From Fluviicoccus sp. (GTDB lineage Bacteria > Pseudomonadota > Gammaproteobacteria > Pseudomonadales > Moraxellaceae), in assembly GCF_030646115.1 (NCBI RefSeq), contig NZ_JAUSMX010000009.1, positions 124,001-188,000 on the forward strand: a stretch of DNA of 64,000 nt. Direction: 5' to 3'. The translations under genes and the position numbers were made by a program. Under the pieces are notes generated by a model. It made no database searches, had not been told where the DNA came from, and was given only the letters and a program-made list of their open reading frames with translations. This document shows, piece after piece, positions 56,861-64,000 of the stretch. Positions within the stretch are counted from its first letter, which is position 1, and the number at the start of each line of letters is the position of its first letter.

Positions 56861-59809
56861 ATGCACAATCGGAAACGCTCAGGGCAAGGTCTGGGCTATG
56901 TCTTGGCGGCATTGATGGTGGTTTCCTGCGGCGGCGGGGGGGGCGGTTCCCTCACCTTGTCCGGTAAGTCGGATAATACCTTGGGCTTTGTGACAGATAC
57001 ATCGGTTGCCATCCCCGTGCCCTACAAGGGCGGCGCGGCTGCGCTAGTGTTGTCAGTCAAGGACCGGAGCGGTGCAGGTGTCGCTAACCAAGTTGTGACT
57101 TTAACTATTACTGGTCCTGGAACATTCTTGCGTGGAGCCAAAACAATCACTGGTACTACCAGTGCTGTTCCCGGTCAGGTGGGTAACGTGACCTTCCAGG
57201 TCATTGGTGGCGATATCGAGGGTGATGGTACGGTGACTGCTTCTTACACTGATGCGGCCGGCAACCAGTCAGATCCCGTGGCCATGAACTATACGGTAGT
57301 TAATCCTGGCGTCACACCATCTGCCTTTGTAATTGCCGATCCTGTCTTCCTGGGGGCCGGGAATGCAGTTATGCCGGGGAATCTGCTGTTGCCAACATCC
57401 GGCAACACAAGCGCGACAATTAAAATCCGTATTAAGGAGCCTCTGGATGCAACCGGGTACGGTAAAACCACTAATGAGGGTTCGGTTTCGCTTTCATTCC
57501 CGGTCGGAAGTGAGGCGCTTCAGTCTTTGCTGAGTACGACAAGGCCTGTTTTTGTTAAAGAAGCTGGTGTCGATGAAAAGGGCAATGATATCTATTCAGT
57601 CAGTGTCGGTATTGATGCGGACGGCCAGCGTGCGTTAACGGGCGCTCATGGTCTGGTAGTTACCTATACAGACAAAAATTTGAGCAAGACGACTTCAACC
57701 ATCCCTTTCTCGATCGTTGATAAGTTTAGCGTTGTTCTTAGAGCAGAGAAGTCCGAGCTCAAGACTGGGAGTGACACGGTTAAGTTGACGGCAATTGTGG
57801 TCGACGCATCCAGTGGCCGTGTACCCAATCAATCGGTCATCTTTAAAATCGGAGATGGAATGCCGAAGGCGCAGTCGGCATGCTCTACTAATCCGTCAGG
57901 GATTGGTGACGTAACTCAATATGATACCGGTCGACCTTTGGATAAAAACAGCAAGGGTGACTTGTCAAGTTCCTCATCCCTTACTGACGTCAATGGCATT
58001 GCAACGACAAATTTGCTGGTGTCGGATTGGCGGAATGGATCTCGTCGCATTTATGCCGTGGTTGATTCGGATGCTGTGTCCGAAAAACCGGTTGACTGTG
58101 TGGATGTCCAGCTGACAGGGAGCAAAATCGAGTTGTCTCCGGAGATTGTGAATACAGCATCCGGTGTGGCTTTTCCTGTGACGGCGAAGGTCACAAACGG
58201 CCTTGGTAATGTTGTGTCTGGCGCATCAATCACATTGTCTGGTGATGGAGTTGCAGCTTCGCAATCCAAGACCACGAACAATAGCGGACTGGCTTCTTTT
58301 ACAATGGCGCCCAGCGCTGTCGGAGGAACTGTTTCTGCTGTTAGTAGATACGCGACTTCGATTGAAGACAATGCATCGCCATTGAACACTGTCGCTGTGG
58401 ATGTTTCGTCGAAGAATCTTGCTGTGCAGGTGCTGGATGGTGCCCTCAAGCCGGTAAAAGAGGATTTGCGGTTGAATACTTCTTATACCGTCAAAGTCAA
58501 AGCGGATAATGCAGGTGTTCCACTGGCTGGGAATGTGATTGCGTCGACCTCGCTGGGTACGCTGTCTCTGCCCAGCCCTGCGGTATTGGATGCGGCTGGC
58601 GAGATGACGGCTATACTTAGGTCAGTCGAGCCGGGTACGGCTTTTGTTAACGTGCGTGTCGTAGATAGTGTGACTAATAAAGTGACCCTGTTGTCTAATG
58701 AGGCTGTCTCTTTTGCGGCAACTATCCCCGCCAAGATTACCGCCTTGGCCCTAAGGACAACCCTTGATCGAAAAGAGTCTACCGAAATTGTTGCCAGAGT
58801 TCTTGACAAGGATGATTACCCAGTCAAGGGTCAGTTTGTGCAGTTTAATACTGTAAATGATACTTCCGGTGGTGGGTTTACTGGAGGTAATGCCCTTGTT
58901 GCGACTGATAGTGACGGTATTGCCAAAGTGTCCTACACGGCCGGAAACACAGATACGGCCAAGGATTACATCCAGATTACTGCTTCATTGCAAGACCCTG
59001 CTTTTGCTTCCGTCAAGGTTAAGGAGCCTGTTTTTCTTACTGTGAGTGGCTCTCCGGTTTCTGTAACTTTGGGTACCGGCAACAAAATCGCAGCCCTGAG
59101 TGACACAACATATTCATTTGCCTATCAGGTGATGGTGACCAACGCTGCGGGTGGTCCGGTGGCTAATCAGGAGGTTACACTGACGGTTATCCCAACCTAT
59201 TACCTGAAAGGTTTCTATTACTACAACTCCGTAGCCAAGTCGTGGTTGCCCAAAGCGATTGACCGTACTACTTTCAAGGCAATGACTTTTGGTTATATTG
59301 TTTCTGGTGCGGATACAGCTGCTGAAATGCCCCCCATTGCATGTCTGAATGAGGATACCAATCTCAACGGAAGATTGGATCCGGGAGAAGACTTGAATGG
59401 AGATCTCGGCTTATGGCCGCTGAATCCGGTTACAGTCAGCCAAAAGGTAGTTAAGACCAACTCCAGCGGTTATGTGGACTTTGATGTGATTTATGCAAAA
59501 AGCTATGCCAACTGGTTGCAGGTTAAATTAACTGCGTCAACTGGTGTAACTGGATCTGAGTCTACATCTGAGAGCGAGTTTACTTTGCCTGCGATGGCGG
59601 CTGATTTGAGTAACGAAGCTGTTAGTCCTCCTGGTGGATTGAGGAGCGCCTTTGGGCAAACACTGGTAACTCTGACCTATACGCCAGATTCAAGTGTGCC
59701 CCCTGTTTATAACCCTACCTCTGCTTCAATCAAGACTGGCTCAGCTGCGTGTAAGTTAAAGCTGAATGACGGGGGTATTCTTCCGTTGGGACTACCTGAT
59801 GCTCCCTGA
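56861..59809 (+). CDS. Large surface lipoprotein with bacterial Ig-like domains
   Basis: 982 residues. Lipoprotein signal with VVSC (Cys23) then a glycine run. Most of the protein is made of repeated Ig-like (Big_1-type) folds, seen by recurring D/N-G-x-A-x-x-x-Y/F and T-x-x-A-T-x-x-D patterns such as VTDVNGIATTNLLV and TDSDGIAKVSYTAG. Near residue 829-850, NEDTNLNGRLDPGEDLNGD looks like an EF-hand/dockerin-type calcium loop. Codon use and GC content look clearly lower than neighbours, which suggests transfer. Adhesion or matrix function is inferred. Confidence 0.75.
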   Translation: MHNRKRSGQGLGYVLAALMVVSCGGGGGGSLTLSGKSDNTLGFVTDTSVAIPVPYKGGAAALVLSVKDRSGAGVANQVVTLTITGPGTFLRGAKTITGTTSAVPGQVGNVTFQVIGGDIEGDGTVTASYTDAAGNQSDPVAMNYTVVNPGVTPSAFVIADPVFLGAGNAVMPGNLLLPTSGNTSATIKIRIKEPLDATGYGKTTNEGSVSLSFPVGSEALQSLLSTTRPVFVKEAGVDEKGNDIYSVSVGIDADGQRALTGAHGLVVTYTDKNLSKTTSTIPFSIVDKFSVVLRAEKSELKTGSDTVKLTAIVVDASSGRVPNQSVIFKIGDGMPKAQSACSTNPSGIGDVTQYDTGRPLDKNSKGDLSSSSSLTDVNGIATTNLLVSDWRNGSRRIYAVVDSDAVSEKPVDCVDVQLTGSKIELSPEIVNTASGVAFPVTAKVTNGLGNVVSGASITLSGDGVAASQSKTTNNSGLASFTMAPSAVGGTVSAVSRYATSIEDNASPLNTVAVDVSSKNLAVQVLDGALKPVKEDLRLNTSYTVKVKADNAGVPLAGNVIASTSLGTLSLPSPAVLDAAGEMTAILRSVEPGTAFVNVRVVDSVTNKVTLLSNEAVSFAATIPAKITALALRTTLDRKESTEIVARVLDKDDYPVKGQFVQFNTVNDTSGGGFTGGNALVATDSDGIAKVSYTAGNTDTAKDYIQITASLQDPAFASVKVKEPVFLTVSGSPVSVTLGTGNKIAALSDTTYSFAYQVMVTNAAGGPVANQEVTLTVIPTYYLKGFYYYNSVAKSWLPKAIDRTTFKAMTFGYIVSGADTAAEMPPIACLNEDTNLNGRLDPGEDLNGDLGLWPLNPVTVSQKVVKTNSSGYVDFDVIYAKSYANWLQVKLTASTGVTGSESTSESEFTLPAMAADLSNEAVSPPGGLRSAFGQTLVTLTYTPDSSVPPVYNPTSASIKTGSAACKLKLNDGGILPLGLPDAP

Positions 59810-59830
59810 CGTCATGGTGTTTTAAACTAA

Positions 59831-59857
59831 GGCTGCGCGTTGCGCAGCCTTTTTTTA
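59831..59857 (+). terminator. Terminator after the Ig-like lipoprotein gene
   Basis: GGCTGCGC-GTT-GCGCAGCC followed by eight T's, 22 bp past the stop codon. Confidence 0.93.
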
Positions 59858-59899
59858 TTATGCGTCAGGCATGGCGCAGTACGAGCACGTGTGGCCTGA

Positions 59900-60129
59900 C
59901 CGGATGTGGTGGCCAGTTGGGTGGCTTGGAAGTGAAATTCCGCTACTCTTCTGGCAAGGGGAAGTGTTAGCCGAGCGGCCAGAGTGTCACGGGCGATCCT
60001 GAAACTAAAGTTAGCCAAAGGAAAATGCCGGTCTGACGAACAAGAAGCGGATAGAGGCTGCGGGGTAAGGCGGCTTTCATTGATAAAGACCGATACTTGC
60101 ATGGAACGCTGCACCGTATCCGAAAGGTC
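59900..60129 (-). pseudogene. Possible decayed imuB (Y-family polymerase-like) fragment
   Basis: A minus-strand frame gives VQRSMQVSVFINESRLTP, and IARDTLAARLTLPLARRV followed by AEFHFQATQLA. The layout of strand, linker, 'L-x-RL-x-LP-x-x' and a final strand resembles the little-finger end of ImuB-type proteins. It is closed upstream by two stop codons (near 60130 and 60150) and downstream runs into the terminator, so any gene is broken. The likeness is from memory and weak. The rest of 59858-60255 shows no gene. Confidence 0.25.
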
Positions 60130-60249
60130 TTAGCAGGAAGGGCGCGCGTCTTACCTTGGGAAATCGTCAGCCTGCCTTGAGCAACGTCCATCACGAAGAT
60201 GGCGGAAGTGGCTACGCTTCCTACCCAAAGAATATGTATCGGCAATGAG

Positions 60250-60292
60250 CAGGCGTAAAAAAGCCGTCATAAAGACGGCTTTTTTACAGAAA
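60250..60292. terminator. Bidirectional terminator before the beta-barrel gene
   Basis: AAAAAAGCCGTC-N5-GACGGCTTTTTT, 8 bp beyond the stop codon of the convergent minus-strand gene at 60300. It would also end transcripts coming from 59850. Confidence 0.9.
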
Positions 60293-60299
60293 ACAGGCG

Positions 60300-60824
60300 T
60301 TAATTGAGCGGAATACGGATGCCAACGCTGACGGCATTGAAAGAGTCGAGATACTGAATGTAGTCGGCCCCCAGACGCACGCCTTTGTAAATGTTGACAT
60401 CAACCCCGGCTCCGTAGGCAAAACCGTTTTCAAAGCCCTTGACTGATTTACCGGAATTTGACGATGCGGAAATGTCTACGTAGGAGCCGCCAGCCAAGGC
60501 AAAGATACTGGCAGCGCTTCCGATGCTGATTTGCGGCTTGACGAAAAGGGCATAAAAGCTGTCTGTTTTGACATCCCAAGTCGTGCCGGCGTTGTCCACA
60601 ACGATGCTGTCGGATGAACCGCCCACACCGATTTGAGCCTCTACCCCAAGATACGAATTAATGTCCGTGCCCAGACGCAGTCGAAAGGCATCAGGCTGAA
60701 CATCGCTGGAGCCGCCGAAGTCATGATATTGGACTTGGTAGTCGACACCTACGTAGGGTTTTTCCATTGCAAAAGCGGCAGAAGTGCCCAATGCAGCCAC
60801 GAGGGCCAGGGTAAGACGGTTCAT
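60300..60824 (-). CDS. Small outer-membrane beta-barrel protein
   Basis: 174 residues. Signal peptide (1-19, ending AFA) followed by alternating hydrophobic/polar strands typical of an 8-stranded barrel (MEKPYVGVDYQVQYHDFG, RLRLGTDINSYLGVEAQIG, FALAGGSYVDIS, GVRLGADYIQYLDSF and a C-terminal strand ending in IRIPLN). OmpA/OmpW-like porin family. The last residue is Asn rather than the usual Phe. AGGA lies 6 nt before the ATG. Function unknown. Confidence 0.82.
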   Translation of the reverse strand: MNRLTLALVAALGTSAAFAMEKPYVGVDYQVQYHDFGGSSDVQPDAFRLRLGTDINSYLGVEAQIGVGGSSDSIVVDNAGTTWDVKTDSFYALFVKPQISIGSAASIFALAGGSYVDISASSNSGKSVKGFENGFAYGAGVDVNIYKGVRLGADYIQYLDSFNAVSVGIRIPLN

Positions 60825-60914
60825 TGTGATTCCTGTGTGTTGTAGGAGGAATTAGTTCCACGGATACTCGCAGATGATTTTTCAAAACACGAGTCCTGTC
60901 AAGGTGCGAAGCCG

Positions 60915-60943
60915 TTAAAAAGACAGTAATAAGCAGTTATGAT
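60915..60943 (+). promoter_or_regulatory. Predicted promoter for purU
   Basis: TTAAAA, a 17-nt spacer and TATGAT (60938-60943), about 70 nt before the ATG. Confidence 0.4.
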
Positions 60944-61015
60944 GGACAATACCGTTTTCTGATCGCTTTGCGGTGTGTTTTATACGCTTGCAGTGATCTT
61001 CATCCTGAGAGAAAC

Positions 61016-61873
61016 ATGACTTCACGCACCGCCCGCCTGCTGATTACCTGCCCCGATAAACCCGGCATTGTCAGTGCCGTATCCAGCTTCCTGTACAACC
61101 ATGGCGCCAACATCACTGATCTGGACCAGCATGCTTCCGCCCCTGAAGGCGGAACCTATTTCATGCGTTTGGAGTTCCAGACGCCGCATGTGGATATGTC
61201 GCGGCATTTGCTGGCGCAGACCTTTGAGGAGCGGGTGGCCCGCCACTACAACATGGATTGGCGCATCAGTTATGCGGACGATGTCAAGAAAGTCGCCATC
61301 CTGGTATCCAAGGTTGACCATGCTCTGATGGAGCTGCTGTGGCGGTGGTCCAGCGGCGCTTTGCCGTGCGAGATTTCGACGGTGATCAGTAACCATGATG
61401 CGCTGGTCGAGTCCGTGGGCCGTTTTGGCGTGCCGTTCCAGGTGGTTCCGGTCAATAAGGACAACAAGATTGAGGCGGAAGCCAAAATACAGGCCTTGCT
61501 GAAAGGAAATGATCTGGTGGTGCTGGCGCGGTACATGCAGATTCTCAGCGGTGACTTTGTTAACGAATGGCCGCACAAGATCATCAATATCCACCATTCC
61601 TTCCTGCCGGCCTTTGTGGGGGCAAATCCCTACCAGCAGGCCTATGACAAGGGCGTCAAGCTGATTGGCGCAACCGCCCATTATGTAACCGCTGATCTGG
61701 ATCAGGGCCCCATTATTGAACAAGGGGTGGAGCGCGTGTCACATCGTGAGTCGGTCGAAACTTTGCGGGAGCTGGGGCAAAACGTGGAACGCAATGTGCT
61801 GGCGAGAGCCGTTCGCTGGCATTTGGAGGACCGGGTGATTGTCCATGGCAACAAGACCATTGTTTTTGCATGA
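61016..61873 (+). CDS. purU: Formyltetrahydrofolate deformylase
   Basis: 285 residues. N-terminal ACT domain (TARLLITCPDKPGIVSAVSS) and C-terminal formyltransferase fold, with IINIHHSFLPAFVGANPY and ATAHYVTADLDQGPIIEQG. It hydrolyses 10-formyl-THF to THF and formate. The ATG at 61016 has GAGAG upstream. The MFS gene overlaps its stop by 4 nt (ATGA). Confidence 0.95.
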   Translation: MTSRTARLLITCPDKPGIVSAVSSFLYNHGANITDLDQHASAPEGGTYFMRLEFQTPHVDMSRHLLAQTFEERVARHYNMDWRISYADDVKKVAILVSKVDHALMELLWRWSSGALPCEISTVISNHDALVESVGRFGVPFQVVPVNKDNKIEAEAKIQALLKGNDLVVLARYMQILSGDFVNEWPHKIINIHHSFLPAFVGANPYQQAYDKGVKLIGATAHYVTADLDQGPIIEQGVERVSHRESVETLRELGQNVERNVLARAVRWHLEDRVIVHGNKTIVFA

Positions 61874-63114
61874 CAGCCCCCCTCAGCGCCCGTCTGGCCA
61901 TCCTGCTGAGCCTGTACTTTGCGCAGGGACTGCCAACAGGTATCTATAACCAGGCGCTCCCGGCCATTCTGCGCACGCAGGGCGTGTCCCTGACGGTAAT
62001 CAGCCTGACGGCGTTGCTGGCGCTGCCGTGGGCGCTGAAGGTCTTCTGGGCACCCTTCGTGGATCGCTGGCATCACCCGCAATTAGGTCGCGCCCGTAGC
62101 TGGATTGTCCCGCTGCAATTGACCTGCGCCGGGCTGGTGGTGCTGGTGGCCTGTTTTGATCCCAAGAGTCTGAGCACCACCCCGGGGATCGTTACCTTTT
62201 TTTTGATGATGTTCCTGCTGAACCTGCTGGCGGCGACCCAGGATATTGCTACTGACGGCATGGCGGTACGCACTCTGGCCAAGGGTGAACGTTCGCTGGG
62301 GAACAGTATTCAAGTCGCCGGATACCGGCTGGGACTGATTGTCGGTGGCGGGTTGCTGCTTTACCTGCTGGGTGCCTGGAGTTGGACGGGAGCTTTCCTT
62401 GCTGTGGCCGGGCTGCTGGTGCTGCTGACCCTGCCAATCCTCTTTCACCGTGAGCAAGATGAAGCACCTCGCGTGGTGCAAGACCACGGCTATCTGAAAA
62501 CTTTTCACTCCTTTATCCGCACGCCAGGATTTCCAGCCTGGCTGGGGGTGCTGCTGAGTTACAAAGTGGCTGACGGGCTCGGATCAGCCATGGTCAAGCC
62601 GATGCTGGTCGATATGGGCTTCAATCTGAAGCAACTGGGTTTGCAGATCAGCATTCTGGGTTCACTGGCGACGGTTGTCGGGGCATTGCTGGCGGGATGG
62701 CTGATTGCCCGCTGGGGGCGCTATCCGGCCTTGGCGGGCTTTGGTTTATTGCAGGCGCTGGGTTTGGGGGCCTATGGTCTATTGTCGCAACAGTGGAGTT
62801 TGGGCTATGCGGTGACACCTTGGGCTGTCTATGGCATCAATGCGCTGGAGCATCTGGCTGGCGGGCTGGCAACCGTTGCATTGCTGACGGTGGTCATGGA
62901 CTATTGCCGGTCCAATCATGCCGGAGCGGATTTTACGCTTCAGGTGAGCATTCTGGCCATGACGGGCGGACTGGCGCATCTGTTGGCGGGACCGGTGGCT
63001 GAATACCTCGGTTATACGGGGTATTACCTGTTGGCCATGGGGCTGGGGTTTTGCCTGTTGCTTCCCGTGGTTTATTGGGGCAGGGATGCCGAACGAGCCG
63101 GACGGACGATATAA
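61870..63114 (+). CDS. MFS transporter (AmpG/RhtX-like)
   Basis: 414 residues with 12 membrane helices. The N-terminus [23 protein letters not shown] matches the AmpG/RhtX/FptX group, which imports muropeptides or siderophores. Substrate unknown. The ATG overlaps the purU stop, so it is translated with purU; tusA follows 32 bp later. Confidence 0.87.
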   Translation: MTAPLSARLAILLSLYFAQGLPTGIYNQALPAILRTQGVSLTVISLTALLALPWALKVFWAPFVDRWHHPQLGRARSWIVPLQLTCAGLVVLVACFDPKSLSTTPGIVTFFLMMFLLNLLAATQDIATDGMAVRTLAKGERSLGNSIQVAGYRLGLIVGGGLLLYLLGAWSWTGAFLAVAGLLVLLTLPILFHREQDEAPRVVQDHGYLKTFHSFIRTPGFPAWLGVLLSYKVADGLGSAMVKPMLVDMGFNLKQLGLQISILGSLATVVGALLAGWLIARWGRYPALAGFGLLQALGLGAYGLLSQQWSLGYAVTPWAVYGINALEHLAGGLATVALLTVVMDYCRSNHAGADFTLQVSILAMTGGLAHLLAGPVAEYLGYTGYYLLAMGLGFCLLLPVVYWGRDAERAGRTI

Positions 63115-63146
63115 TGCCGCCCGACCATTTCGCTCCAGGAGCCGCC

Positions 63147-63389
63147 ATGACAACCTCTGATCCAGCACAGCCCCATAGACTGGATGCTCGCGGCTTGTTT
63201 TGCCCGGAGCCGGTGATGATGTTGCACAAAGTGGTGCGGGGGATGAAAAGCGGTGAGTTGGTGGAAGTGCTGGCCACCGATCCGTCTACAGAGCGCGATA
63301 TTCCCAAATTTTGCAATTTCCTGCGGCATGAACTGGTTTCCCAATCCCGTCGTGACGACGAATATGTCTATGTCATCCGCAAAGGCTGA
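63147..63389 (+). CDS. Sulfur carrier protein TusA family
   Basis: 80 residues. The [11 protein letters not shown] motif carries the reactive cysteine. TusA-like proteins relay sulfur for tRNA thiolation or other pathways. The ATG at 63147 has AGGAG 7 nt upstream; a start at 63114 ([11 protein letters not shown]) is possible but lacks a site. Confidence 0.88.
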   Translation: MTTSDPAQPHRLDARGLFCPEPVMMLHKVVRGMKSGELVEVLATDPSTERDIPKFCNFLRHELVSQSRRDDEYVYVIRKG

Positions 63390-63390
63390 G

Positions 63391-64000
63391 TCAGGACCAG
63401 CGCTTCTCCAGCCGCAGCAACTTTCGTCCCAACTGCCAGTTCAGTAGCAGGCAGGCCGCCCCCAGGCCCGTTACCAGCCCGATCCAGAACCCCCGTGCTC
63501 CCATCGGCTCCGGAGTCCAGAAAGTAGTCATGCCCAGGCTGTAGCCGACCGGCATGGCAATCACCCAATACGCGATCAATGTCAGCACCATTGGACTGCG
63601 GGTGTCCTGTACGCCGCGCAGGCATCCCGCAGCACCTACTTGCAGGGCGTCAAAGACCTGATAAGCGGCGGCAAACAGCAACAGTCCGGCAGCCATGTCG
63701 CGTACCGAGGGGTCGGTAGAATAAACCGAGGTGATGGTGTCGCGAAAAGCCACAATCGACAGCGCCGACAGGCAGGCAATGCCGGTGGTCAGCGTCAGGC
63801 CGGTCCGGCGCACCAGACGGATGGCGGTCCAATCATGACGGCCAAAGGCCTGCCCGGTGCGGATGGTCATGCTGATGGCGAGGCTGAGCGGCACCATGAA
63901 CAACAGCGAAGTGACCGACATGCTGACTTGATGCGCGGCGACGGTTTGTTCCCCCAGCGGGCTGACCAGCAACGCCACCAGTGAAAACACACTCACCTCA
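63391..64000 (-). CDS. MATE family efflux transporter (C-terminal part)
   Basis: About 203 residues visible; the N-terminus lies beyond 64000. Six or so membrane helices with TIRTGQAFGRHDW, AAAYQVFDALQVGAAGCLRG and PVGYSLGMTTF match the NorM/MATE C-half, Na+/H+-driven drug exporters. It is convergent with tusA; stop codons are one base apart. Confidence 0.9.
   Translation of the reverse strand, partial: EVSVFSLVALLVSPLGEQTVAAHQVSMSVTSLLFMVPLSLAISMTIRTGQAFGRHDWTAIRLVRRTGLTLTTGIACLSALSIVAFRDTITSVYSTDPSVRDMAAGLLLFAAAYQVFDALQVGAAGCLRGVQDTRSPMVLTLIAYWVIAMPVGYSLGMTTFWTPEPMGARGFWIGLVTGLGAACLLLNWQLGRKLLRLEKRWS

Noticed and set aside
59967-60245. A 92-codon frame overlapping the possible imuB remnant
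   Set aside because: Different frame, no family likeness, and no good start signal.

Overview
The window reads as a chromosomal segment of a free-living, mainly aerobic Gram-negative bacterium, most likely a gammaproteobacterium near Pseudomonadales/Oceanospirillales. The evidence is the gene order argS - SPOR protein - hslV - hslU, outer-membrane and lipoprotein genes, a one-piece tmRNA with an ALAA-ending tag, coaD next to a YfhL-type ferredoxin, mutM next to rpmG/rpmB, and many lipid or hydrocarbon oxidation genes. From memory, several of these neighbourhoods resemble Pseudomonas. No species is claimed. Most of the sequence is GC-rich, dense and uniform. The clear exception is the lower-GC Ig-like lipoprotein gene at 56861-59809. 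I found no rRNA, tRNA, CRISPR array, prophage or intact insertion sequence.

Layout. 1-3317: hslU (partial), hslV, SPOR protein and argS, all on the minus strand. 3415-10781: a catabolic/regulatory block with a GbsR-type regulator, a TIGR03862 flavoprotein, an MpaB-like (DUF2236) haem oxygenase, TetR, an atypical SDR, AraC and a Baeyer-Villiger-type monooxygenase. 10844-16473: a secreted orphan protein, a PhoX phosphatase with a candidate Pho box, a universal stress protein, a second AraC regulator and a chalcone-isomerase-like protein. 16492-23646: a DEAD-box helicase with a long leader, a 34-residue membrane protein and its partner, then an RND efflux pair. 23715-28711: aldose epimerase, alpha/beta hydrolase, GMC oxidoreductase with a Tat partner protein, and MarR. 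28981-32178: a PAS-only membrane sensor and a DUF47-PiT phosphate operon with a strong Pho box.

32248-43720: rhlE, a MESH1-like hydrolase, a CDF metal exporter, a dihydroorotate-dehydrogenase-like gene overlapping nifJ, SPFH plus a small membrane protein, a Kef/YbaL antiporter and an FKBP lipoprotein. 43790-48011: SHP, DHC and cytochrome b561 genes, divergent from PepSY, response-regulator and histidine-kinase genes. 48054-55910: a TerC/CBS/CorC protein, tmRNA, smpB, a FecR-like protein, coaD, ferredoxin, a small membrane protein, mutM, rpmG, rpmB and aldehyde dehydrogenase. 56041-64000: TetR, the Ig-like lipoprotein, a possible decayed imuB fragment, a beta-barrel protein, purU, an MFS transporter, tusA and part of a MATE exporter.

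Working together. Two separate loci (PhoX, and DUF47-PiT) carry Pho-box-like sites and probably respond to phosphate limitation. The oxygenases, GMC oxidoreductase and aldehyde dehydrogenase, each with a nearby regulator, suggest stepwise oxidation of aliphatic substrates. The SHP/DHC/b561 cluster looks like a self-contained, sensor-controlled haem electron-transfer module. I did not find one clearly new system. The best leads are the regulatory palindromes, the PAS-only sensor, the small-protein pair at 18539-18964 and the redox module.
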